DNA of 64,000 nucleotides from CAVXXB01 sp963765585 (GTDB lineage Bacteria; Calditrichota; Calditrichia; JAJRVZ01), in contig CAVXXB010000011.1 in the NCBI GenBank assembly GCA_963765585.1, forward strand, positions 124,001 through 188,000, given 5' to 3'. Shown piece after piece: positions 45,603 to 54,099 of this stretch. Under the pieces are notes generated by a model, which did not search any database, was not told where the DNA came from, and saw only the letters and a program-made list of their open reading frames with translations. Both the position numbers and the translations under genes were made by a program. Numbering within the stretch: position 1 is the first letter of the stretch; each line of letters opens with the position of its first letter.

Positions 45603-47084
45603 CTACCTCTTGAATTCTGCGAGAGCCGTGCAGATCCTGTCTTGCAGGATATTTATAGCCGGAGTGGGTATGGTATAATTATTTACCAGAACAGAGAATA
45701 TAAATCGTTCTCCATCCCGGGAATCAACATAACCCGATAGATTTCTGGCATACCCGACATATCCGGTTTTTGCATAGACTTTTCCTACTGCGGAGCTTCC
45801 CTTCATACGATTTTTCAAGGTGCCATCCACACCACCGATGGGTAAAGAATCAAAGAAGTAGCTGCCATATCGGTGATTGGCCATATATTTTAATAGAGCT
45901 GCAGTTGAAAAAGGTGAAATCAGGTTTTTTCTAGCCAGGCCTGAACCATCTTTCATTCTGAATTCATCTTCTGATATTCCCATGGTCGCCAGTTTATTGG
46001 TGACGACTTTTGTTCCTTCGCTTGCCGAAGCCGAAGCACCATATTCCGCAGCCAGTGTTAGTAATAATTGTTCGGCATAGAGATTTTGACTGCGTTTATT
46101 GACAATATCTACTATTTCATAGAGTGGTGGAGATTGGTGGGTAAACACAGTATGGTAAGTTTGATATTCTATCGCATTTGCATCGTAATTTGTTATCAGA
46201 TTGCCAAGTATTTTAATTCCTTTTTCAGTCAGGATCTCGCCAAATATATGAACAAAAAACTTGGCGGGATCTTCAACAGAAATAGACTCTGAATATCTAT
46301 CATGATTTAACGGAATATCGTTTTTGATAATTAGAGTGTTTTCTAAACGGGGTCTGGTGATAAACAAGGAATTTAGCGAATCAGGTTCGGCCGTTTGCGC
46401 TCTGTTTTCAATATTAAAAAAAGTATCTGTCGGCTCCAGAAGAACAATCGGTTTATCTCCGGCTCTTTCACCGGGCGTCACCGTGACGTCAATACAATTA
46501 TCATTGACTGATAGTGCACATATTTGTGCCGAGTACCAGAATGGCTCATCATCCCATTGCCATCCTGCGCCAAGCGGAGGATTTTGAAAGTAAGATGCAT
46601 CGCCCACAATATTACCGTTTATTTGAGTAATTCCTGCCGCAATCAATGAGTCTGCCCACGATCTCATCAAATTACGGACATCTCCATCATGAAATCTGCC
46701 TGTGATAGTCGGGTCACCAGAACCATGAATTATGAGATCGCCGGTCAGAGTATTATCTGTAATATTCGCATTAGTCAGAAAACTTGTTTTGTAACGAAAA
46801 TCAGGTCCAAAATTTAGCAATGCAACCGAGGTTGTATAGATCTTCATGTTTGATGCGGATATAAACAGCTTATGCTCATTGCGGTTATATATTAGTTCAC
46901 CGGACTCCAACGATTCAATGTAAACACCCACATTAGCGTTATAAAGACTGGGATCTTGGACAAGATACGTGATTCGTTCTTTTAGCTGATCCAGATTTGA
47001 AACTGGTGCGACTTGCATTTTTGAATGACAGGCCAGAAATGTTATAGTCAATAAGAGCAAGAATGCATTCTTTAATATCGTCAT
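45603..47084 (-). CDS. D-alanyl-D-alanine carboxypeptidase/endopeptidase (PBP4 / DacB type)
   Basis: 493 residues. Lipoprotein-like FLAC19HSK; SxxK S78-N-M-K81 (SASNMKIYT); KRSQNLYAE as the SxN motif; AKTGYVG as the KTG motif. Class C low-molecular-weight PBP that trims or cuts cross-bridges in the periplasm. The middle insert of about 200 residues matches this class. Follows the TTAGGAG repeat and precedes the HU gene on the same strand. Confidence 0.9.
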   Translation of the reverse strand: MTILKNAFLLLLTITFLACHSKMQVAPVSNLDQLKERITYLVQDPSLYNANVGVYIESLESGELIYNRNEHKLFISASNMKIYTTSVALLNFGPDFRYKTSFLTNANITDNTLTGDLIIHGSGDPTITGRFHDGDVRNLMRSWADSLIAAGITQINGNIVGDASYFQNPPLGAGWQWDDEPFWYSAQICALSVNDNCIDVTVTPGERAGDKPIVLLEPTDTFFNIENRAQTAEPDSLNSLFITRPRLENTLIIKNDIPLNHDRYSESISVEDPAKFFVHIFGEILTEKGIKILGNLITNYDANAIEYQTYHTVFTHQSPPLYEIVDIVNKRSQNLYAEQLLLTLAAEYGASASASEGTKVVTNKLATMGISEDEFRMKDGSGLARKNLISPFSTAALLKYMANHRYGSYFFDSLPIGGVDGTLKNRMKGSSAVGKVYAKTGYVGYARNLSGYVDSRDGERFIFSVLVNNYTIPTPAINILQDRICTALAEFKR

Positions 47085-47134
47085 TGTTCAAGTCCTGCAA
47101 AAGATAGTAGATAGTTGGATTTTGTCTGGTGGGT

Positions 47135-47164
47135 AAAAAAAAAGGGCGACAAGCGCCGCCCTTA
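47135..47164 (-). terminator. Rho-independent terminator of the HU gene
   Basis: On the minus strand, AAGGGCGGCGCTTGTCGCCC followed by a run of nine T. Perfect G/C stem except one bulge. Confidence 0.85.
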
Positions 47165-47173
47165 ATACATATC

Positions 47174-47446
47174 TTAGTTAACGGTTTCTTTCAACCCTTT
47201 ACCGGCTTTGAAGACAGGTACCTTGCGTGCTTTAATCTGGATTGTGGCTCCTGTTTGTGGATTACGACCCTGACGCGCATTTCTGTGGCTCACAGAAAAA
47301 GTGCCAAAGCCAACCAGAGTTACACTTTCACCTTTCTTTAATGCACCCTTTACCCCCTCAACAAAACTTGCAAGAGCTGCTTCAGCATCTTTCTTAGAAA
47401 TACCGCTTTTTTCAGCCATTAAATTTACTAGTTCTTGCTTACTCAT
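47174..47446 (-). CDS. HU-family DNA-binding protein
   Basis: 90 residues, the HU/IHF standard. Features: MSKQELVNLMAEKSGISKKDAEAAL N-terminal helix pair; VGFGTFSVSHRNARQGRNPQTG DNA-arm core; IKARKVPVFKAGKGLKE C-terminus. Ribosome site TAGGAGGAA is strong. Nucleoid protein. Own terminator immediately downstream. Confidence 0.95.
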   Translation of the reverse strand: MSKQELVNLMAEKSGISKKDAEAALASFVEGVKGALKKGESVTLVGFGTFSVSHRNARQGRNPQTGATIQIKARKVPVFKAGKGLKETVN

Positions 47447-47617
47447 AATTATTCCTCCTAGAATAGTAGACGTTGTATTAGTTAGTTAAATGTTATTCGA
47501 ACTTTTTAATTTTTGAAGGCTTCAGGAATTTCCAAAATGATGTAGTAAAAGTCAAGCAAAAAGTAGTTTAAATCCTATAATAACAGGATTTGTGGGATGG
47601 CTTAAAGAAAGAATAAA

Positions 47618-47791
47618 TCAGGATTTTGATCCTCGAATCGGTAACTCTTTTTCAATAATGGAAGTAACCACATCCTCGAGTATGTCGGATCGTTCATAAA
47701 ATTTATTTCTGATTCGAAGTTTGACCAGCTCTAACTTCTCTTTTTCAAATTCCATTTTTTGCACCGGACTCTCTCTTTTTTGCTCAGCCAT
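47618..47791 (-). CDS. Small protein, 57 residues, FlgM-like C-terminal helix (tentative)
   Basis: A short frame from ATG at 47791 to TGA at 47618. Translation is charged and helical: MAEQKRESPVQ, then KLELVKLRIRNKFYERSDILEDVVTSII. The pattern (basic residues, x-(I/V)-x-x-R-I-x-x-x-F-Y, then a di-acidic D-I-L) resembles the C-terminal sigma-28-binding part of anti-sigma FlgM. A FliA-like sigma is encoded 1.5 kb upstream. A hybrid kinase separates them. No strong ribosome site is present, which argues against it. Confidence 0.45.
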   Translation of the reverse strand: MAEQKRESPVQKMEFEKEKLELVKLRIRNKFYERSDILEDVVTSIIEKELPIRGSKS

Positions 47792-47872
47792 TTTTCATAC
47801 AAGTTAGTTTTATACTAAATAGTCGGAGCAGGATATTAAAACTTTAATTTTCCGATTTCGGATGGATTGAAA

Positions 47873-49024
47873 TTAGTGTTCCAGCGTTTTAAGTGGAATC
47901 TGAATTACAAACCGGTTACCAACCGGATTATCGAGATCCATCCACATTTTTCCTTCATGCGCATCAATTGCCATTTTACAAAAAGTAAGCCCCAGAGCCC
48001 TTTCGACGCGGTATCCTGCATTCTTTATTTCCGCCTGAGAAAATTTTTCAAATATTTTATCGTGATATTTCTTTGGCAGCTGAGTTCCGTTATCATGAAT
48101 TGAAAACTGCAATAAGTTGCCATCCAGCCGGCGAGTTTGAATATCAACCCGTCCACCATCAGACGTATTATTAATAGCAAAGTTGATCATGTTTTCAATC
48201 ATTCGCTCTATAATCGATTTATCAAATATCATTTCGGGGAGGTTGGCATCGGTATCAAAAACTATTTCTTTGGATTGATTTTCCGGATATTCTTTTACCC
48301 GATCTGATATTTCATTTACAATTTTATTAAAATCTGCCACATCTTGCTTGAGTACAAGATTTCCTTCTTCAAATCTTGATATATCCAACAGATTAACCAC
48401 CATCCGCAGCAGCTGCTGACTACTGCGTTCGATCCGTTTTGTATACTTTTTTAATGTTTCAGTCGGTGATTGATCCAAATTCATCGACATCATCTGAAGA
48501 TTTCCCTGAATTACAAACAAAGGATTCTTCATATCGTGGACGATCAGATTAATAAGTTCTTCCTTGAATTTATCCATACGCATTAAAGTCTCGTTTTTTT
48601 CTTCCAGTTCGGCATTGGTTGCTTCCAGCTGGTCATGATATTCTTTTAACCGTAATAATGATTTCACCCTGGCCAATAATTCGATATTTTCAAATGGTTT
48701 GGAAATGAAATCATCCGCGCCAGCTTCAAGCGCTTTAATTTTATCCTTTAACTCTTTCAACGCAGTGATCATCAAGATGGGAATGGACTTGGTGCAGTTA
48801 TCGGACTTAAGCTTTTCACATACTTCAAAACCATTCATTTTTGGCAGCATAATATCCAGTAAAATAATATCTGGTTTTTCTTTTTCGACTGCCTCAATTG
48901 CTTGCAGACCATCTGCTACCGTTGTGATCTCATATCCTTTAGGTCGCAGGAAAAATACCAAAAGATCGGTATTCTCCTGATTGTCCTCGACTATCAATAC
49001 TTTCTTTTTATTTTCGGTTGTCAT
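47873..49024 (-). CDS. Response regulator-histidine kinase hybrid
   Basis: 383 residues: REC (D57 acceptor, KPF at 109-111), a linking coiled coil, HisKA dimerisation domain with H163 (LIVHDMKNPL) and HATPase domain. The ATP-lid motifs are degenerate: G1 is DNGTQLP instead of DxGxG(I/L)P and G2 is ERALGLTFCK, lacking the usual Gly-x-Gly-x-Gly. Kinase activity may be reduced. N-box ENMINFAINN is acceptable. It lies upstream of a FlgM-like frame and downstream of a FliA-like sigma. Confidence 0.88.
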   Translation of the reverse strand: MTTENKKKVLIVEDNQENTDLLVFFLRPKGYEITTVADGLQAIEAVEKEKPDIILLDIMLPKMNGFEVCEKLKSDNCTKSIPILMITALKELKDKIKALEAGADDFISKPFENIELLARVKSLLRLKEYHDQLEATNAELEEKNETLMRMDKFKEELINLIVHDMKNPLFVIQGNLQMMSMNLDQSPTETLKKYTKRIERSSQQLLRMVVNLLDISRFEEGNLVLKQDVADFNKIVNEISDRVKEYPENQSKEIVFDTDANLPEMIFDKSIIERMIENMINFAINNTSDGGRVDIQTRRLDGNLLQFSIHDNGTQLPKKYHDKIFEKFSQAEIKNAGYRVERALGLTFCKMAIDAHEGKMWMDLDNPVGNRFVIQIPLKTLEH

Positions 49025-49202
49025 TTTTACACCTTATTTATACTTATCGATAATGCCATTACATAATAAAAGAGTGGTTGTCAGGCCACCGAAATATGTC
49101 ATAAATAGAAAATTTGAATGGAATACACAGACAACTCTTCACCTCTGATCATATGAGAACGATCATCGGATTAATATAATATAATTAAAGAAATATTTCC
49201 AA

Positions 49203-49243
49203 ATAAATAAAAAGGGTTGTGTCTTGCAAACAAAACACAACCC
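49203..49243 (-). terminator. Rho-independent terminator of the FliA-like sigma gene
   Basis: GGGTTGTGT and ACACAACCC pair around a 12-base loop (49214-49243); on the minus strand it is followed by TTTTTATTTATTT. Confidence 0.9.
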
Positions 49244-49288
49244 ATCATTGAGGAATTGGAGGAAAAGTGGAATTGTAATGTATATATT

Positions 49289-50047
49289 TTAGGCGTAAAT
49301 CATTTTGTTCATTGATTTTTTCAATTTACCCATTGTCTCCGAATGAATTTGAGATATTCGCGATTCCGAGACGTTCAGGATCTCACCAATTTCCTTAAAG
49401 GTAAGTTTTTCATAATAGTATAATGTTATAGCCAGGCGAGTTTTTTCTGGTAATTGCTGGATGGCTTTCAGAAGGACTCGTTTCATTTCTTCCTCCTCGA
49501 TTTTAAAGTCAGAATTTTTTTCTTCATCATCTTCAATCATGTCATACAGATTCTGCTTATAACTATCATCGATCGGCTTGTCCATGGAGAGTATATTTAC
49601 ATTGTTAATATCTTTTTTCCAGGTATGTAATTCATTTACTTCAATACCTAATCCATTGGCAACTTCATCATCTGAAAATGCGCCGCTAAATTTCTGCTCA
49701 AGTTCCAGCGTCTTTTCTTTGAACATATTGGTTTTATTTCGCAGCGAACGTGGTACCCAATCTAATTTTCGCAGTTCATCTATAATTGATCCTTTGATAC
49801 GGGGAATAGCATATGTTTCAAATTTTATTCCGTAATCCTGGTCAAAACGATCCAATGCCTCGGCCAAGCCTAATGTCCCTATATGATACAGATCGGCTTC
49901 TTCTATTGCTTGAGGAAAACTTTTGATCATTTTTCGAACCACATATTTTACCAGACCAAGATAGCGCAACATTAGTTCCTGGCGGATTATTAAATTTCTA
50001 TTCGTTCTGTAAGATTCCCAAAGTTGCGGTGTTGTTAGATCTTTCAT
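49289..50047 (-). CDS. FliA/WhiG-type alternative sigma factor (group 3)
   Basis: 252 residues. Region 2 (YLGLVKYVVRKMI, DLYHIGTLGLAEALDRFD), region 3 (YAIPRIKGSIIDELRKLDWVPRSLR) and region 4 (LPEKTRLAITLYYYEKLTFKEIGEILNVSESRISQIHSE). WVPRSLRNKT is the typical FliA/sigma-28 linker. No flagellar genes are in the window; related sigma factors also serve general stress or envelope regulons. A FlgM-like small frame lies two genes away. Confidence 0.9.
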   Translation of the reverse strand: MKDLTTPQLWESYRTNRNLIIRQELMLRYLGLVKYVVRKMIKSFPQAIEEADLYHIGTLGLAEALDRFDQDYGIKFETYAIPRIKGSIIDELRKLDWVPRSLRNKTNMFKEKTLELEQKFSGAFSDDEVANGLGIEVNELHTWKKDINNVNILSMDKPIDDSYKQNLYDMIEDDEEKNSDFKIEEEEMKRVLLKAIQQLPEKTRLAITLYYYEKLTFKEIGEILNVSESRISQIHSETMGKLKKSMNKMIYA

Positions 50048-50376
50048 GAAGCCCCCATACCTTTTTTGTTAAGTGAGTCGTGCAGACCATATTGCATGTA
50101 GCGTGCCAAAAATTTAGACGACCTCATATATTTACATACTAACTAATTGTTTTATATAGTTTTAGGAAATCTATTTTTAACATATTCCTGGTAAATAAAT
50201 AAAAATAATTTCGATTTTAGCTAAAGTTTCGACACCTAAAATGACCGGATATTCAACACCTCTTGGATAGATTTTTATAAATCTTTAGTTTTTTTTGATG
50301 ATTTTTTCTTTTTTTTTCAAGCATTATCACATATTTAACCATTGAATGGCATACTTTTTGAACTATAATTCGCATT
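50048..50376. other. Divergent AT-rich spacer with the comF promoter
   Basis: No gene. Two T-rich runs (50287-50322) read as possible U-tracts on the plus strand. The comF promoter lies at the right end. The upstream region of the sigma gene near 50060-50140 has no clear -35/-10. Confidence 0.55.
50342..50369 (+). promoter_or_regulatory. Candidate sigma-70-type promoter for comF, leaderless spacing
   Basis: TTGAAT (50342-50347), a 16-base spacer, then TATAAT (50364-50369). The predicted start of transcription falls at the comF ATG (50377). No ribosome site precedes that ATG. Confidence 0.55.
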
Positions 50377-51069
50377 ATGATCAAAGAAATAATCCGAAAG
50401 ATCAGTTCAGATATAACCAATAGTATACTGGATTTATTTTTCCCACCACAATGTTGGCTATGTGACAGGATGTTATCCTCGGACCGAAAAGTGGTGTGCG
50501 AAGGATGTTTCAATGAATTAAAAAGGTTTACAGATCGCACGGAAGAATTTGACAACAATGAATTTTTATTTGATCAGCTATATATTTTGTTTGAATTTGA
50601 TGACTCGCTTCGCTCGCTGGTTCATCTGATAAAATATCAGGGTTGTACTGGTCTTGCCTGGTACTTTGCTCAGGAGGCCGCGACTCATCTCAGGTGTAAC
50701 AGCACAAAAATCTACACACGGATTATACCGGTACCTCTGCATCCTCAACGTTTGAGAGAGCGGGGTTATAATCAGAGTGGAGAAATTGCGCGCCATTTAA
50801 GCACAATTGTGTCAATTTCAGATACACAAAATCCACTTGTAAGAATCAGACATACCAGTACACAGACAAAACTTGATAAAAAAGATAGGATAAAAAATAT
50901 TTCCGGAGCTTTTGTTTGCGATAAAAATGTGACCGGAGAGACTATTTTGATCATTGACGATGTAATTACCACAGGGAGTACTTTAAATGAGTGTTGTCGG
51001 GTGTTATTAAAGGCTGGTGCGCTCTCTGTGGATGTGTTGGCCCTCGCGAATCCCAGGTTGGGGAGTTGA
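50377..51069 (+). CDS. ComF-family phosphoribosyltransferase-domain protein
   Basis: 230 residues. N-terminal zinc finger: C26-x2-C29 and C41-x2-C44. PRTase domain: IPVPLHPQRLRERGYNQ, and the PRPP-binding loop ILIIDDVITTGST. ComF homologues act in natural transformation or DNA repair. The hydrophobic SILDLFFPPQC start is typical of the family. Monocistronic; its end faces the flippase end. Confidence 0.92.
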   Translation: MIKEIIRKISSDITNSILDLFFPPQCWLCDRMLSSDRKVVCEGCFNELKRFTDRTEEFDNNEFLFDQLYILFEFDDSLRSLVHLIKYQGCTGLAWYFAQEAATHLRCNSTKIYTRIIPVPLHPQRLRERGYNQSGEIARHLSTIVSISDTQNPLVRIRHTSTQTKLDKKDRIKNISGAFVCDKNVTGETILIIDDVITTGSTLNECCRVLLKAGALSVDVLALANPRLGS

Positions 51070-51082
51070 ACATTTTCCTTTT

Positions 51083-51197
51083 CCGTGGGCTTTGCCCACG
51101 GCTAGAAATATTTAACCCCTTCGGGGTTATAAAGATTAGCAACGAGTACCCATTATCCAGTAATCCAGTATCCAGCATCCTGCATCCTGTATCCTGT
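51083..51197. repeat. CCGTGGGC palindrome + AACCCCTTCGGGGTT hairpin, then an ACAGGATAC array
   Basis: 51083-51102 is a palindromic CCGTGGGCTTTGCCCACGG; about 51114-51128 holds AACCCCTTCGGGGTT. The module is the reverse orientation of the one near 29395-29453. It can terminate both comF and the flippase gene. 51150-51197, read on the minus strand, is an ACAGGATAC array beginning just after the flippase stop. Confidence 0.85.
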
Positions 51198-51200
51198 TCC

Positions 51201-52430
51201 CTACCTAACCACCCTCACATAACTCCCCACATAGAGCAACAAATCAACCAGATACACACCCATGGCCAGCCAGGCCGCGCCGGTAATACCATATTTGGGG
51301 ATCACATACAACCCAAGTGCGATATGCAGAACCGAAACAAAAACAGAAATGTTTCGAACGATTTTACCAAACTTGCGTGCCATCAGATACAAACTGAAGG
51401 GTTTGCTTAATCCCGAAAATCCAAAAGCCATCGCCAGGGGAATTATTAGACCTATTGTGGGCAGATAGTTTTCTGAGAACAGATAAATGACAATGTATTT
51501 TCTCAACAGAATGAAAATTGAAACAGAGCAAATAATAACTGCACCATTTAGTATAAATACTTTGGAATTTATCTTATCCTGGGATGAGAATTTTTTAAAC
51601 AATGTTGTAGCCAATGCCGTGGAAAAATGAGTTATTGGGAAGGTGATCATATAGGCCAATGCATAATAAGCCATTGACTCTTCTGACAGGAAGTATGAAA
51701 CAACAAATTTATCCGCGTGAAAAAATATTTCATGCCATATAATACTCACATACAGGTGAATGCCATAAGATTTAATTTCATAAAATATTTTTTGACTAGT
51801 CGCTCTAATTGATGTAAAAAGAGGTCGTAAAAATGGCAATACGATCAGAAAGGCAGCGAAGAATCCAAAAAACCACATACTTATTGTGGCGTTCAAAGTA
51901 AAAGCTGTACTATAAATAAGGTAACCCAGTAACAATAAATAAATGAACCGTGGTAAAATAGTCACCAAAGCCATCAGATTGACCCGCCCCCAACCGCGCA
52001 GTAAAAGATTCAAATGACTTTGCATCAGGATCAGACCGGCGAAAGGAGCAAATGTAAATAGTAAACTGCTTATTTTTACCTCAAAAATTCCATCAGAAAA
52101 AAAAGACAATAAAAATAGTATCAAAGTGAGTGGAACAAAGAAAATCAAAGTCCATATGATACTTGTTCCTGCCAACCGCCGCAATTCAATTTGAGATTTG
52201 GTAACAGCCAATAACCGGGAAGTGCTTTCGATTACACCAAAGCCAAAGAATGATCTTGAAAAAAACATTACAATAATAAAAAATGAATAGCGTCCATAGT
52301 CTGCAACACTCAAATATTCCGTGTTCAGTTTTGCAATAATCCATCCTAAAAATATATTCAGAATCAGGGCAATGTAATAGATAAGAACATTTATTAGTGT
52401 TGATTTATCGGATGTTTTCAATGTTGCCAA
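51201..52430 (-). CDS. Polysaccharide flippase (Wzx/MVF-like)
   Basis: 12-14 membrane helices in about 409 residues, the length and layout of Wzx-type exporters. Start chosen as TTG at 52430: it lies one base after the previous gene's stop and has GGGG upstream. The ATG start at 52499 would give a 68-base overlap and 23 extra residues without signal. Hydrophobic blocks (NVLIYYIALILNIFLGWII; SLLFTFAPFAGLILMQ; YALAYMITFPITHF) suit a lipid-linked oligosaccharide exporter. Last gene of the EPS operon. Confidence 0.75.
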   Translation of the reverse strand: MATLKTSDKSTLINVLIYYIALILNIFLGWIIAKLNTEYLSVADYGRYSFFIIVMFFSRSFFGFGVIESTSRLLAVTKSQIELRRLAGTSIIWTLIFFVPLTLILFLLSFFSDGIFEVKISSLLFTFAPFAGLILMQSHLNLLLRGWGRVNLMALVTILPRFIYLLLLGYLIYSTAFTLNATISMWFFGFFAAFLIVLPFLRPLFTSIRATSQKIFYEIKSYGIHLYVSIIWHEIFFHADKFVVSYFLSEESMAYYALAYMITFPITHFSTALATTLFKKFSSQDKINSKVFILNGAVIICSVSIFILLRKYIVIYLFSENYLPTIGLIIPLAMAFGFSGLSKPFSLYLMARKFGKIVRNISVFVSVLHIALGLYVIPKYGITGAAWLAMGVYLVDLLLYVGSYVRVVR

Positions 52431-52431
52431 T

Positions 52432-54099
52432 TTATTCCCCGGATATTTTATATATACTGATCCTTGGACCTTTGGTCCATACATCGGGTACATATTCAAT
52501 ACTTGGTTGATACCTGGTAAACAGCCGCTCGTAGAATGTGTTCACCGCCTCAATTTTCGCAATTATCACAGGTGAATATTGCCCTGATTTTGCCTGGCGA
52601 TACATCTCATAATAATCATCCCTGATGATTAGATAATCCACACCTTCTGCTATTATTTGAGATAAATTTTTCCGTTTGAATCTTTCCTGCTCTGCCTCAT
52701 ATAAATTGATTCCTGAATCTGGCTGGGCCGGGGTTTCGAACATGATCGGTACCATATGAATATTTCTTTGATCATCACGGTATTGCTCTAACTTCATTTT
52801 TACCTGTTCGGGCAAATCTTTAGCGCCAGCTCCATATGAGATAAAACGATCGATATCAAAAACACCAATATCATAATGATGATTATCATAGCAAATGCTT
52901 TCCTCATTCGAGACATTCGCAATGATCCAGTCCGTTGTTTTCTCACGGGTATCGTCATTCAGAATCAGTATTATATTATAACATATCAGTATCAAAGAAG
53001 GGCCAAAAATAAATAGATAAATTGTTCGTTTATAATTTCTATTTAAGTTATACCGGTTAAACATCTGTACAATAAACTCTGAACTGAGATATATCCATGC
53101 CGGAAAGATCGGAAAAAGATAATCGAGGCCCTTTTTCGTCCAGCTACCAACATATAGAAATGTTACTATAATTATTATTAGAAACGGTAGATACTTTTTA
53201 AAACTGCTTTTAAAAGACCAGATTGTCGATGTTATAAATAATAAGCCGAAGCATAATTCTGACTTAAATAATGCAGACAATTCCCAAAGATAATTCACTC
53301 CCCGATCTGTACTTATTGCTGAGTACATCTGATCGGATATCAACAAATAACCATGATAAAAATCGGTGAAATTTAGAACCCAATAGGGATTTATAACAAT
53401 AAATCCGGTGACGGCACCTGACAATGCAAGCCAGATACTTTGTTTGTCCCTTTTAAAATTAAAAACATATACAATAAGAATCCCCAGAAAAATAAATCCG
53501 GCATTGTACTTAACACCAACCGCCAGCCCGGATAAAATGCCAGCTATAAAATAATTTTTCCTGTCTGGCTGATTTTGCGTCTTCAATATATATAATGTGG
53601 CAAAAGTCGAGATTAAAATAAGAAAAGATTCCGGTGTCGCATAGCCACTGAATTCAAAGAAGCTTAAAGAAAACCCAGCCAGCAATGCAGCAATCTGACC
53701 CTGTTCTGTGTTACGATACTTTTTAATATAACTATATAGAAAATATATAGTCAGCAGACTGAAGATTAAACTTCCCATTCGGCCGGCGAAATAAAAGGCA
53801 GTTGGATCCGTAAGAAATTGTACCCCATAATCATGCGCGCCATTAAAAAAACTGAAAACATAACCAGTCACAAATAGTAGAGAAAAAATTACCAACAGAA
53901 TATAGCTATAAAATGTCGGATATATATAAATAAGGGGATCGAGGGAAAATCTGGCACCCATACTCAAAGCAATTTTAGCCAAAAAATATTCAGTCGAATT
54001 AAATACAGCAGGGAGTCCTTCAAATAGAAGCGGCATCCTGAGAAAGGTAACGGCAACTAATAAAACGATAATAAATTTATCTGGTTTATATTTTATCAT
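52432..54099 (-). CDS. ArnT/PMT-type membrane glycosyltransferase
   Basis: 555 residues, about 11 membrane helices. The GT39/GT83-like N-terminal has the acidic patch near FNSTEYF (family D/E residue in the first loop), and the C-terminal 150 residues form a soluble domain. Transfers sugar from lipid-phosphate donors. Followed by the flippase one base on, and preceded by the GT4 with 14-base overlap. Substrate unknown. Confidence 0.78.
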   Translation of the reverse strand: MIKYKPDKFIIVLLVAVTFLRMPLLFEGLPAVFNSTEYFLAKIALSMGARFSLDPLIYIYPTFYSYILLVIFSLLFVTGYVFSFFNGAHDYGVQFLTDPTAFYFAGRMGSLIFSLLTIYFLYSYIKKYRNTEQGQIAALLAGFSLSFFEFSGYATPESFLILISTFATLYILKTQNQPDRKNYFIAGILSGLAVGVKYNAGFIFLGILIVYVFNFKRDKQSIWLALSGAVTGFIVINPYWVLNFTDFYHGYLLISDQMYSAISTDRGVNYLWELSALFKSELCFGLLFITSTIWSFKSSFKKYLPFLIIIIVTFLYVGSWTKKGLDYLFPIFPAWIYLSSEFIVQMFNRYNLNRNYKRTIYLFIFGPSLILICYNIILILNDDTREKTTDWIIANVSNEESICYDNHHYDIGVFDIDRFISYGAGAKDLPEQVKMKLEQYRDDQRNIHMVPIMFETPAQPDSGINLYEAEQERFKRKNLSQIIAEGVDYLIIRDDYYEMYRQAKSGQYSPVIIAKIEAVNTFYERLFTRYQPSIEYVPDVWTKGPRISIYKISGE

